Both the position numbers and the translations under genes were made by a program. The notes under the pieces are model-generated. The model searched no databases. It had not been told where the DNA came from and saw only the letters and a program-made list of their open reading frames with translations. 64,000 nt of DNA from Novosphingobium sp. AP12 (GTDB lineage: Bacteria; Pseudomonadota; Alphaproteobacteria; Sphingomonadales; Sphingomonadaceae): assembly GCF_000281975.1 (NCBI RefSeq), contig NZ_AKKE01000139.1, positions 41,224 to 105,223 of the forward strand, in the 5' to 3' direction. How positions within the stretch are numbered: position 1 is the stretch's first letter; every line of letters starts with the position of its first letter. This document shows, piece by piece, positions 1 through 8,166 of this stretch.

Positions 1-219
1 GCTGATGGCGACGACCCCGACCGGCGCGGCGCGGGCGATGTCGCCCAGCAGGGCCTTGCACTCCGAAAGGCTGCCGGCGCGCAGCAGCAGGACATCGATC
101 TCTGCGAGGTCTTGCCGCTGCTCGACGATCTCGATGCTGTCCACGCCCGCGAACAGGACCTTCATCATCGAGGAAAGCATGGGCGGCATTTCGCCAAGCA
201 TGACGCGGATCCTTTGCAT
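1..219 (-). CDS. Receiver-like (degenerate) regulator, N-terminal part only
   Basis: Partial gene running off the left edge; 73 codons are visible from an ATG at 219. The N-terminus begins MQRIRVMLGEMPPML and continues with alternating hydrophobic strands and helices, the pattern of a CheY-like receiver domain. The usual N-terminal acidic pair is reduced to a Glu, and at the phospho-acceptor strand (DVLLLRAGS) the expected Asp is missing, so phosphorylation is unlikely. It faces away from the LuxR-type gene at 634, whose receiver domain is also incomplete, which suggests a divergent regulatory pair. What follows the visible part (output domain or not) cannot be known. Family assignment is tentative. 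Confidence 0.5.
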   Translation of the reverse strand, partial: MQRIRVMLGEMPPMLSSMMKVLFAGVDSIEIVEQRQDLAEIDVLLLRAGSLSECKALLGDIARAAPVGVVAIS

Positions 220-633
220 CGGGCCTCTGCTGGGACGGAGGGAAGGTGACGCTTGGCCCCGATGCTAGGGCAGTGCGGCGGGCGCCGCATGAACACGGCG
301 GCCCACGCGACGGTCCCCTGCCGACGCCGCCGATCAGCGCTGCCCGACGGTGGTCCCTTATCGCCTCGTCTCATTTGTGCGGCAGCTCATCGGCGCGAAT
401 GGTGGATGGTCCGGGCCGAAATGTCCGGATATCGCCGCGTGGGCGGCATGGCCCGATCATCAGGGAACGCAGCGCGCGAAGTTGCGACGGCCATTGTAAC
501 TTTGCGAATCGAAGTGCGGGGACTAGCTTCCTCGGCGGGGTTGTGAGGTCGGAAAAGGACATTCCCGCCGGCATGGTGTTCGGCAGGAACAGAATCCGAT
601 CCGTCCGAGTAAGTTGACAGAATATCTCATCTG
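220..633. other. Divergent intergenic region
   Basis: About 414 bases between two divergently transcribed regulators. Several overlapping open frames cross it, but none has a ribosome-binding site or recognisable protein. A TTGACA hexamer lies at 614-619, just before the LuxR-type start at 634, too close to act as its -35 box with an ordinary leader. I see no convincing promoter pair, hairpin or RNA gene. Confidence 0.4.
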
Positions 634-1323
634 TTGATCGGGGCTCTGACTTTGGCACAACAAGTTCAACATTGTGCGCTGGTCGTCAGCGACGTGCTTC
701 TCTATCGGGACAGCGTCGCCGCCGGACTTGGGCGCAGCAATCATTTCGGGCCCGTCCGCGTGGCGGATGCGTGCGACGTCCTCTCCGTCGTGGCCGGATG
801 CGAGGCCGAGGTCGTGTTCCTCGACATGTCGCGTCCCGCATCGCTGGCCCTGTCGCGGCGCATCGGGGCGTGTATCGACGGAGCGCCGATCATCGGCTTC
901 GGTGTGGCCAGCCACGATGAGGCGCTGGCCTGCGCCGAAGCAGGGATCAGCGCCTTCGTGGGGGCTGAGGGCACGATCGAGGACCTGTGCCAGGCGGCGT
1001 TGCTTGCGCTGGAGGGGGAGGCGGTGATCTCTCCGCGCCTCGCGGCGATGCTGGTGCGCCGGGTCGCCGCCCTGTCGTGCGCCCATGCCCTGCCGAGCGC
1101 CGCGCTGACCCGCCGCGAGCAGGAAATCGCCTGTCTCATCGACCACGGCCTGTCCAACAAGGAGATTGCCGGCACCCTGCGCATCAGCCCGGCGACGGTG
1201 AAGAACCACGTCCACGTCATCCTCGAGAAGCTCAACGTCACGCGCCGCAACGCGATCGGCCGCTCGCTCGAGGCGGCCGCGTCGATGGCGGTTCCGGTCG
1301 CGGCCCTTTCTTCTCGCACTTAG
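634..1323 (+). CDS. LuxR-family response regulator-like transcription factor
   Basis: A 229-residue protein read from a TTG start at 634 (a second TTG at 652 is possible). The N-terminal 135 residues have receiver-domain character with an Asp at about residue 64 (VVFLDMS), but the conserved Lys near the end of the domain is not evident (FVGAEG). Residues about 157-215 form a clear LuxR/FixJ helix-turn-helix: LTRREQEIACLIDHGLSNKE, then a recognition helix around TVKNHVHVILEKL. It should bind DNA; no sensor kinase is nearby, and it is divergent from another receiver-like gene. Downstream lies the peptidase gene at 1444 after a 120-base gap, so they may not share a transcript. Confidence 0.8.
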   Translation: MIGALTLAQQVQHCALVVSDVLLYRDSVAAGLGRSNHFGPVRVADACDVLSVVAGCEAEVVFLDMSRPASLALSRRIGACIDGAPIIGFGVASHDEALACAEAGISAFVGAEGTIEDLCQAALLALEGEAVISPRLAAMLVRRVAALSCAHALPSAALTRREQEIACLIDHGLSNKEIAGTLRISPATVKNHVHVILEKLNVTRRNAIGRSLEAAASMAVPVAALSSRT

Positions 1324-1443
1324 CCCTCGCATTAGCGTCCTTGCGCAGGCCGAAAGCCGCGCACAGGATGCGCCAAGCCCGCACGCCGCCTCGCGATTCT
1401 GGTGGCCACGGGCACGGTCGCAACCTGGCAGTGGACATCATCG

Positions 1444-2859
1444 ATGCGCTTCAATTTTCCGGCATATTTCTCCCTCGGCGCCGCGACGGCGCTTGGCCTG
1501 CTGGCCTCCACCGGCGCGCAGGCCAAGGGCCATCCCGAGGCGGAGCAGCAGGTGCTGGAACTGTCGAAGCAGACCATCGCCCTGCGCTCCGTGCGCGGCC
1601 CCGGCAACAAGACGGGCGAAGTGGCGGCAGTCCTGCGCGATGCGCTGCTCAAGGCGGGCTGGGAGCCGAAGGATATCGAGATCTTGCCGCTCGACGACAC
1701 CGCCTATTTGATCGCCACCTGGAAGGGCAGCGATCCCTCGCTCGGCCCGGTCGTCCTTTCCGCGCACATGGACGTGGTCGAGGCCAAGCCTGCCGACTGG
1801 GAGCGCGATCCCTTCACTCCGGTGGTCGAGAACGGCTACCTCTACGGCCGCGGTGCCAGCGACACCAAGTTCGAGGCCGCGCTGGCGCTGTCCTCGGTGA
1901 TCGAACTGCGGCGCGAGGGTTTCAAGCCCAAGCGCAGCATCGTCATCGCCTATTCGGGCGACGAGGAGACCACCATGGACACCTCGAAGGTGATCGCCGA
2001 GCGCCTGAAGAACGCCGGCATCGTCCTCAACGTCGACGGTTCCTCGGGCACGCTGGACGAGAAGACCGGCAAGCCGCTGTTCTGGACCTGGCAGGGCGGC
2101 GAGAAGACCTACGTCGATTACAAGGTCGACGTCACCAATCCCGGCGGCCACAGCTCCGCGCCGCGCCCGGACAACGCCATCGTCCAGCTGTCCGAGGCGA
2201 TGGCGAAGATCGGCGCCTACCGCTTCAAGCCCGAACTCAACGACATAACGCGCCAGTCGTGGACGGAGACGGCCAAGATCGAGCCCGATCCCAAGCTGGC
2301 GGCCGCGATGAGGGCCTTCGTGGCGAACCCCGAGGATGCCGCCGCGCTCGCCGTGCTGCGCGCCAACCCGGCGACCGTCGGCAAGGTCTCGACGACCTGC
2401 GTGCCGACGATGATCTCGGGCGGTCATGCCCAGAACGCGCTGCCGCAGAGCGCGACCGCCAACATCAACTGCCGCATCTTCCCCGGCCACACCCGCGCCG
2501 AGATCATGGCAGAACTGCAGAAGGTTGCCGCGATGCCCGCCGCGAAATTCAGCGACGTGACCGGCGACGACTCGGTCGAGGCGCCCGCATCTCCGCTGCG
2601 CCCGGACTTCATCGCTGCCACCCGCAAGGCGGTGACGGCCGCCTGGGGTCCGGTGCCGATCATCCCGACCCAGTCCTCGGGCGCGTCGGATTCGATGTGG
2701 TACCGTGCGCTGGGCGTGCCCAGCTACGGCGCGAGTTCGTCGATGGGCAAGGATTCGGACGACTTCTCGCATGGGCTCAACGAGCGCATCTCGCTGGTCA
2801 ACGTCGCGCCGGGCGTGACCTATTACACGACCCTTCTCAAGGACCTGGCGTCCAAGTGA
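1444..2859 (+). CDS. Secreted M20-family metallopeptidase
   Basis: 471 residues. The ATG at 1444 is preferred over the in-frame GTG at 1402 because it begins directly with a Sec signal peptide (MRFNFPAYFS, hydrophobic core, AQA cleavage near residue 27). M20 di-zinc motifs are present: SAHMDVV at about 106-112 (first His and Asp), GRGASDTK at about 136-142 (bridging Asp), GDEETTM at about 172-178 (catalytic and ligand Glu), and a C-terminal HGLNERI. An M20 dimerisation insert follows the Glu pair. Likely a periplasmic carboxypeptidase or dipeptidase releasing amino acids. Its stop overlaps the GTG start of the amidohydrolase (GTGA), so the two are translationally coupled and may act together in peptide degradation. 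Confidence 0.88.
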   Translation: MRFNFPAYFSLGAATALGLLASTGAQAKGHPEAEQQVLELSKQTIALRSVRGPGNKTGEVAAVLRDALLKAGWEPKDIEILPLDDTAYLIATWKGSDPSLGPVVLSAHMDVVEAKPADWERDPFTPVVENGYLYGRGASDTKFEAALALSSVIELRREGFKPKRSIVIAYSGDEETTMDTSKVIAERLKNAGIVLNVDGSSGTLDEKTGKPLFWTWQGGEKTYVDYKVDVTNPGGHSSAPRPDNAIVQLSEAMAKIGAYRFKPELNDITRQSWTETAKIEPDPKLAAAMRAFVANPEDAAALAVLRANPATVGKVSTTCVPTMISGGHAQNALPQSATANINCRIFPGHTRAEIMAELQKVAAMPAAKFSDVTGDDSVEAPASPLRPDFIAATRKAVTAAWGPVPIIPTQSSGASDSMWYRALGVPSYGASSSMGKDSDDFSHGLNERISLVNVAPGVTYYTTLLKDLASK

Positions 2860-4133
2860 GGCGCACGGCCGCAATCGCCGCGTTGATGCTCGGGACCCTT
2901 GCGGTGCCGGTGTCGGCGCGCTCGGTCTATGTCACCACCGGGCGGTTGCTCGACGTGGCGAGCGGCACGGAGAAAACCGGCCAGTGCGTGCTGGTCGAGG
3001 GTGCGCGCGTGGCTCGCGTCGAGCCCTGTGCCGCGCCGCCGCCGGGCGCCGAGGCGCTCGACTGGTCGGCCTACACCGTGCTGCCGGGGCTGATCGACCT
3101 GCACACCCATCTCGCCGATGCCGGGCAGAGCGCCGACCTCGCGGTGCCGCTCAAGACCTCGCCGCAGGCGACGGCGCTGATCGGTGCGCACAACGCCAAG
3201 GCCACGCTGGACGCCGGCTTCACCACCGTGCGCGACGTCGGCACCTATCGCGGCCTCACCGACGTTGCACTGCGCGACGCGATCGCGGGCGGCATGGTGC
3301 CGGGCCCGCGCATGTTCGTGGCCGGGGCTTACATCACCAAACCCGGCGGCGGCGGCGAACTCAACGGCGTCGTCCCCAACGACCAGCTGCCCGCCGACAT
3401 GCGGCTCGGCGTGGTCCATGACGCGGGCGAGGCGCGCGAGAAGACCGAATACCTGTTCGACCACGGCGCGGACTTCATCAAGATGATCGCCACCGGCGCC
3501 GTCCTCGCCATCGGCACCGAGCCGGGGCAGGTCGAACTGACCGACGCCGAGATGCGCGCCGTCGTCGCAGTGGCGAAGGTGCACGGCAGCTACGCCACCG
3601 CGCACGCGCACGGTGCGGAGGGCATCAAGGCCGCGATCCGTGCCGGCGTCCGCAGCATCGAGCACGCCAGCCTGATCGACGACGAGGGCCTTGCCATGGC
3701 GAAGCAGGCGGGGGTCTGGCTCGTCATGGACGTCTACGACGGCGACTGGATCGACCAGGAGGGCACCCGCGACGGCTGGCCCGAGGAATACCTGCGCAAG
3801 AACCGCGAGACGACGCTGGCCCAGCGCGAAGCCTTCGCCAAGGCGGTGAAGCTGGGCGTGAAGATCGGCTACGGCACGGACTCCGGCGTCTATCCGCACG
3901 GGCTCAACGCGCGCCAGTTCGCCTACATGGTGCGCTGGGGCATGCCCCCCGCCCAGGCCATCCGCGCCGCCACCCTCGATGCCGCCACGCTGATCGGTCA
4001 CGACAAGGAACTCGGCTCGATCGAGGCGGGCAAGTTCGCCGACATGGTAGCCGTTTCGGGCGATCCGCTCTCGAACGTGAGCGTGCTGGAAAGCGTGGCG
4101 CACGTGATGAAGGATGGCGTGGTGGTGCGGTAG
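2856..4133 (+). CDS. Secreted amidohydrolase (imidazolonepropionase/prolidase-like)
   Basis: 425 residues from a GTG at 2856 that overlaps the preceding stop by four bases. A signal peptide (hydrophobic residues 5-20, ending VSA) indicates export. The metal-dependent hydrolase core shows HTH at about 83-85 (GLIDLHTHL), a Lys in DFIKMIATG at about 209 that in this family is carboxylated and bridges two zincs, His residues in ATAHAHG (about 250) and SIEHAS (about 270), and the metal Asp in GYGTDSG. This pattern matches the amidohydrolase branch containing Xaa-Pro/Xaa-Arg dipeptidases and imidazolonepropionases. Coupling to an M20 peptidase favours a dipeptidase role; the substrate is inferred. 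Confidence 0.85.
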   Translation: MRRTAAIAALMLGTLAVPVSARSVYVTTGRLLDVASGTEKTGQCVLVEGARVARVEPCAAPPPGAEALDWSAYTVLPGLIDLHTHLADAGQSADLAVPLKTSPQATALIGAHNAKATLDAGFTTVRDVGTYRGLTDVALRDAIAGGMVPGPRMFVAGAYITKPGGGGELNGVVPNDQLPADMRLGVVHDAGEAREKTEYLFDHGADFIKMIATGAVLAIGTEPGQVELTDAEMRAVVAVAKVHGSYATAHAHGAEGIKAAIRAGVRSIEHASLIDDEGLAMAKQAGVWLVMDVYDGDWIDQEGTRDGWPEEYLRKNRETTLAQREAFAKAVKLGVKIGYGTDSGVYPHGLNARQFAYMVRWGMPPAQAIRAATLDAATLIGHDKELGSIEAGKFADMVAVSGDPLSNVSVLESVAHVMKDGVVVR

Positions 4134-4336
4134 CGCCTTGGGGGGAGGGGGCGGGTTCTCGCGATCTTCGACTGATATGACGGTAACTGCGAACAATCGA
4201 ATAAATTCAGTTATTGCGCGGCGGAATGCACGACCAGTATTGGTATAAACAAGAATAGGAGGATTACCGATATTTAAAGAAATGCCGAGCGCTATGATCG
4301 AGGGGCTGTGTTTAAGTCCGCTCGGAAGGGTGTTCG

Positions 4337-5320
4337 ATGATCGGAAAATACGGAATCATCTTCACCGTCGCTGGTTCTGTTGGAACATGCACTCCCGCTT
4401 CTGCGCAACTGGTGCCGAGACCAAGCTGGTTTGTGCCGGGAGACCAGGCATTCGGCCAGGAGGAAGCCGCTCTGTTCGCCTTGCCGCCGGACATTTCGCG
4501 CTGCGTGGCGGGCAGGATCACGGACAGCGAACGCGCGTCCGTCCTGACTACGCTGAACGAAATTCGCGCAGCGCATGGCGTCCCACCCGTAACCTACGAT
4601 CGGTCGAGCGAGGATGAGACCATGGCTGCCGCGCTGATGATGGCGGCGAATGGTCAGTTGAGCCATCAACCGCCCACGAACTGGCGGTGCTACTCAGTGC
4701 CGGGCGCAGTGGGCGCGGGATCCAGCAATCTTGCCGGCGGCATGGTATCTCCGTACCTCGCATTTTCAACATCGCGGGAGTACCTGGTCGGCTGGCTGAC
4801 CGATGTGAGAAACATGATGCGCGGGACCGGCCATCGGCGCTGGCTGCTGTCGCCGTTCGTCACGCAGGTCGCCTTCGGCCGCGTGGGAGGGCAGACGGCC
4901 GACGGGAACCGCACTTCGGCCGCGGTACTGAAGACCTTCAAGTTCGCCTCCGAGCCGCCGCCGAGCGGTCCGGTGCCGGACTTCGTCGCTTACCCGTTTG
5001 GCGATTATCCGCAGCGGTTTTACCAACAAGGCGCGCTGCTCAGTTTTTCGCCGATCGTCGACAAGGTCAATCGCTGGAACAATCTCAAGGTCGATCTTGC
5101 CCGGGCCCGCGTCATCGTCAGCACGGCGGGAGGCGTGGTTCCCAGCAGGATCGAAAGCCGCAGCAACCTCGGCGTAGGTTATGCCACGGCGCTCGAGTTC
5201 AGTGCCGGCAGTCTCGTCGCCGGCACGCCCTACCATGTCGAGATCACGGGCCTTTCGTACAATGGCGAGCCCCTGAACTACGCCTATGACTTCACGCTGG
5301 ACAACAGCGCGGGCCCCTGA
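4337..5320 (+). CDS. Secreted CAP (SCP/PR1)-domain protein
   Basis: 327 residues with an N-terminal signal peptide (cleavage near ASA-Q at residue 24). Residues about 65-185 form a CAP-like domain: LTTLNEIRAAHGVPP, a helix ending in GQLSH, and GHRRWLLSP near residue 176 followed by VAFGRV. The second half (about 200-327) resembles no domain I can name. The Glu normally found in the GEN motif of cysteine-rich secretory proteins is not obvious (SSNLAGG), so the metal/acid site may be altered. It stands alone; the 200 bases upstream are AT-rich relative to the window and probably hold its promoter. Function unknown; extracellular or periplasmic location likely. Confidence 0.72.
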   Translation: MIGKYGIIFTVAGSVGTCTPASAQLVPRPSWFVPGDQAFGQEEAALFALPPDISRCVAGRITDSERASVLTTLNEIRAAHGVPPVTYDRSSEDETMAAALMMAANGQLSHQPPTNWRCYSVPGAVGAGSSNLAGGMVSPYLAFSTSREYLVGWLTDVRNMMRGTGHRRWLLSPFVTQVAFGRVGGQTADGNRTSAAVLKTFKFASEPPPSGPVPDFVAYPFGDYPQRFYQQGALLSFSPIVDKVNRWNNLKVDLARARVIVSTAGGVVPSRIESRSNLGVGYATALEFSAGSLVAGTPYHVEITGLSYNGEPLNYAYDFTLDNSAGP

Positions 5321-5359
5321 GGGAATGCGCGCTCCTGCCGCGCCGGGTGAATCCGGTGC

Positions 5360-6964
5360 CTAAGCCCGAAACCGCCCGAACCGGCCCTTGTCCGCTATGA
5401 CCTCATGGGCGCAGTTGTGCCCCGGTGCGCCGGTCACGCCGCCGCCGGGATGCGCTCCCGCGCCGCACATGTAGAGGCCCTTAATCGGCCCGCGGTACGC
5501 CCCGTGGCCCAGCACCGGACGCGCTGACCACATCTGGTCGAGTGTCAGGTTGCCATGCATGATGTCGCCGCCGACCAGGCCAAACTTGCGCTCGAGGCCC
5601 TTGGGGCTGAGCATCTGCCGGCCCAGGATCGAGGCCCGGAAGCCCGGTGCATGGGCCTCGACGGTGTCGATGATGGTGTCAGCGGCCTTGTCCTCCTCCA
5701 CGTCCCAGTCGCGGCCGTCCGGAAGTTCGGGGGCGAACTGCTGGCAGAACAGGCTGGCGACGTGCTGGCCCGGAGGGGCAAGGCTGTCGTCGATGGTCGA
5801 GGGGATCAGCATCTCGACGATCGGTGCCTTGGACCACCCGAACTGCTTCGCGTCCAAGAAGGCGCGGTCCATGTAGTCGAGGGTCGGCGCGATGATGATG
5901 CCCGAGCGGTGGTGCTCGCCCGGCTCGGGAAGGCAGGTGAAGCGCGGCAGCTGCGACAGCGCGACGTTCATGCGGAAGGTCCCGCTGCCGGCCTTGAAGC
6001 CCTTCATGCGGCGGGCGAAATCGGGGTTCAGGTCGCTCTCGGCGATCATCTTGCCGTAGAGCATCTTGGGCCCGACGTTGGCGATGACGCGCGGGGCGGC
6101 GATCTCCTCGCCGCTTTCGAGGCGCACGCCCGCGACCTTGCCGCCATCGACGAGCACCTGGTCCACCGGCGCCTCCAGGCTGATCTCGACGCCGAGGTCG
6201 CGGCAGACCTTGGCCATGATCTGCGTGATCGTGCCCATGCCGCCGACCGAATGGCCCCAGGCGCCCTTCTTGCCGTTCACTTCGCCGAAGACGTGGTGGA
6301 GCAGCACGTAGGCGCTGCCCGGCGTATCGGGCGAGGCATAGTTACCGACGACCGCATCGAAGCCGAAGGCCGCCTTGACCGCCTCGCTTTCGAACCAGCC
6401 GTCGAGCAGGCCGCGCGCCGATTTGGTGAACAGGTCGAGCACATCCCGCTGCGCCTCGATCGACAGGCCGGCGAGCTTGCGGCCTTGCAGCGCCGCGTCG
6501 ATGAGCGCGCGCCAGCCGCCGCCGGCCTCGGGCGGAGTCTTGAGGGCAAGGTCGCGCAGGACTTCGGCGACGCCTTCCAGCGCGTCGTAGTAGGCGGGCA
6601 GGACCTGCGCATCATGCTCGGAGAAGCGCCGGAACTCGGCCTGGGTACGCTCGAGGCCGCCGCCGAGCTTGAGGTAGCCGCCGTCCTCCTGCGGCAGGAA
6701 ATTGCTGATCGGCCGCTCGATCACGCGGTAGCCGTGCTCCGCGAGGCGCATGTCGGCGATCACCTTGGGTTGGAGCAGGCTGACGGTGTAGCTGGCGACC
6801 GAGTTGCGGAAGCCGGGATGAAACTCCTCGGTTACCGCCGCGCCGCCCACGACGTCGCGCCGCTCCAGCACACGCACCTTGAGGCCGGCGCGGGCGAGGT
6901 AAAAGGCGCAGGTAAGGCCGTTGTGGCCGGCGCCGATGATGATCGCATCGTACTTCTGGGTCAT
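5360..6964 (-). CDS. Phytoene-desaturase-like FAD-dependent oxidoreductase
   Basis: 534 residues, start ATG at 6964 overlapping the stop of the Rieske gene (ATGA). The N-terminus carries a Rossmann dinucleotide fold, AIIIGAGHNGLTCAFYLA, followed by a long insert and a C-terminal FAD-binding motif GLYMCGAGAHPGGGVTGAPG. This architecture is that of the CrtI/phytoene-desaturase-like amine-oxidase superfamily (COG1233), which includes PYROXD2-like proteins. Because it is coupled to a Rieske oxygenase and not to carotenoid genes, it more likely oxidises a small catabolic intermediate than a carotenoid. It lacks the ferredoxin/NAD domains of a conventional Rieske reductase, so whether it supplies electrons to the oxygenase is open. 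Confidence 0.85.
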   Translation of the reverse strand: MTQKYDAIIIGAGHNGLTCAFYLARAGLKVRVLERRDVVGGAAVTEEFHPGFRNSVASYTVSLLQPKVIADMRLAEHGYRVIERPISNFLPQEDGGYLKLGGGLERTQAEFRRFSEHDAQVLPAYYDALEGVAEVLRDLALKTPPEAGGGWRALIDAALQGRKLAGLSIEAQRDVLDLFTKSARGLLDGWFESEAVKAAFGFDAVVGNYASPDTPGSAYVLLHHVFGEVNGKKGAWGHSVGGMGTITQIMAKVCRDLGVEISLEAPVDQVLVDGGKVAGVRLESGEEIAAPRVIANVGPKMLYGKMIAESDLNPDFARRMKGFKAGSGTFRMNVALSQLPRFTCLPEPGEHHRSGIIIAPTLDYMDRAFLDAKQFGWSKAPIVEMLIPSTIDDSLAPPGQHVASLFCQQFAPELPDGRDWDVEEDKAADTIIDTVEAHAPGFRASILGRQMLSPKGLERKFGLVGGDIMHGNLTLDQMWSARPVLGHGAYRGPIKGLYMCGAGAHPGGGVTGAPGHNCAHEVIADKGRFGRFRA

Positions 6965-8130
6965 CGGGTCTGGCTCCAACCGGGGGCAGGGCGGCGCTCG
7001 GATCGCGCCTCGGGAATGATGTCGCGCATCCGCTTGCAGAAGTGGCGCAGGCACACCTCCTTGTCGGACAGCGGCCCCACCGAGAAGCTGCGCGAGGCCA
7101 TGCCGGCCTGGACACGGGCGATGAGCTCGGTGTCCTCGGTGTTGACCTGCCGGTTGATGCGCCAGTTGAGGTAGCGGGCGGCCTTCATCTCGCGGCGATC
7201 ATCGGGCAGCACGTAGCTGATCTCGCGGATCAGGCTGGTGGTCGGGCTGACGGGCAGCCATTGCATGAAGTCGACCTGGTCGGGATAGATATCGAAGGCG
7301 ACGTTCGGCCAGAGCTTGAAGTAGAGCCAGTGGCGCTGGAGGTCTGCCGGCAGGTGCGGGACCGGGGGCAGCAGGCGCTGGTACATCCGCTCGGACCAGT
7401 TGTGCGAGGGGGTGTCCATCAGGTCGCCCCACATGCGGTCGACGTTGGCCTTCGCCTCGACACCGTAGCTGCGCCCGAACAGGCGGGTGAGGCCGGGGTG
7501 GGCGACGGGAATGTGCAGGCCGTCCGAGTAGTTGTCGCCGATGTTCTTCCAGTTCACCTCGCGCGGACGAAGGGTGACGCGGCCGAGCGCCTCGAGTTCC
7601 TCGAAGCGGTAGGGTTCGACCATGGCCTCGTAAGGCGCCATCATCTGCGCCACCGAGGGCCCGCCGTCATCGACGAGGCGCACGAAGACGAAGCCGCGCC
7701 AGACTTCGATCTGGACCGGAGCGAGGCCGTGCCCGGCGCGGTCGAAGGCAGGGTAGCTGGCGCTGTCCGGAACCCCCGTCAGCCGGCCGTCGAGGTCGTA
7801 TGTCCATGCATGGTACGGGCACACGAGCTTCTTCGCGCAGCCGCTGGCGCCGTCGACGATGCGCGAGCCGCGGTGACGGCAGACATTGGTGAAGGCGCGC
7901 AGGATGCTGTCGGCGCCGCGCACGACGATCACGCTTTCCCCGATGTAGTCGAGCGTATGCCAGTCGCCCCGGCCGGGCAGGTCGCTTTCATGGCAGACTA
8001 TCTGCCAGCTGGGCGCGAAGACGCGCTCCTTTTCCGCTTCGAAGAAATCGGCGTCGGAGTAAGTCCAGGCCGGCAGGCTCCAGCCTTCCAGCGGGTCGGT
8101 CATGATGTGTTCGGCGGCCTGCGTTGCCAT
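6961..8130 (-). CDS. Rieske non-heme iron oxygenase, alpha subunit
   Basis: 389 residues from ATG 8130, preceded by AAGGAG seven bases upstream. A Rieske [2Fe-2S] site is complete: C84-x-H86 (CRHRG) and C104-x2-H107 (CPYHAW). The catalytic domain has the family signature NWKNIGDNYSDGLHIPVAH, giving iron ligands H206 and H211 and bridging D203. Length and spacing resemble the quaternary-amine/aromatic ring-hydroxylating oxygenase group (choline/carnitine/glycine-betaine type). No ferredoxin or reductase gene is adjacent; the coupled downstream gene is a phytoene-desaturase-like flavoprotein. It is divergent from a BetI-like repressor with a palindromic site between them, so ligand-controlled expression is likely. 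Substrate unknown. Confidence 0.9.
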   Translation of the reverse strand: MATQAAEHIMTDPLEGWSLPAWTYSDADFFEAEKERVFAPSWQIVCHESDLPGRGDWHTLDYIGESVIVVRGADSILRAFTNVCRHRGSRIVDGASGCAKKLVCPYHAWTYDLDGRLTGVPDSASYPAFDRAGHGLAPVQIEVWRGFVFVRLVDDGGPSVAQMMAPYEAMVEPYRFEELEALGRVTLRPREVNWKNIGDNYSDGLHIPVAHPGLTRLFGRSYGVEAKANVDRMWGDLMDTPSHNWSERMYQRLLPPVPHLPADLQRHWLYFKLWPNVAFDIYPDQVDFMQWLPVSPTTSLIREISYVLPDDRREMKAARYLNWRINRQVNTEDTELIARVQAGMASRSFSVGPLSDKEVCLRHFCKRMRDIIPEARSERRPAPGWSQTR

Positions 8131-8140
8131 CCCGGGCTCC

Positions 8141-8162
8141 TTGCTATACGATCGTATAACAA
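8141..8162. promoter_or_regulatory. Palindromic operator between Rieske gene and TetR gene
   Basis: A 22-bp inverted repeat centred on TATACGATCGTATA (perfect, 8145-8158), flanked by TTG and CAA arms with one mismatched pair (8144/8159). It fills the 36-base gap between two divergent starts. The TTG arm lies in the AAGGAG ribosome-binding site of the Rieske gene and the CAA arm in the AAGG of the TetR gene. Size and symmetry fit a TetR-family operator; repressor identity is inferred from adjacency. Confidence 0.75.
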
Positions 8163-8166
8163 GGTC

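Noticed and set aside
614..642. Sigma-70 promoter TTGACA before the LuxR gene
   Set aside because: The matching -10 position would fall inside the coding start, and no TATAAT-like hexamer is found.
987..2855. Long plus-strand open frame running through the LuxR and M20 peptidase genes into the amidohydrolase
   Set aside because: Its first two thirds are Arg/Pro/Ala-rich out-of-frame translation; real protein begins at the GTG at 2856, where a signal peptide and coupling to the preceding stop are seen.
5360..6964. Carotenoid phytoene desaturase (crtI)
   Set aside because: No phytoene synthase or cyclase nearby; the gene is coupled to a Rieske oxygenase, and the family includes many non-carotenoid enzymes.
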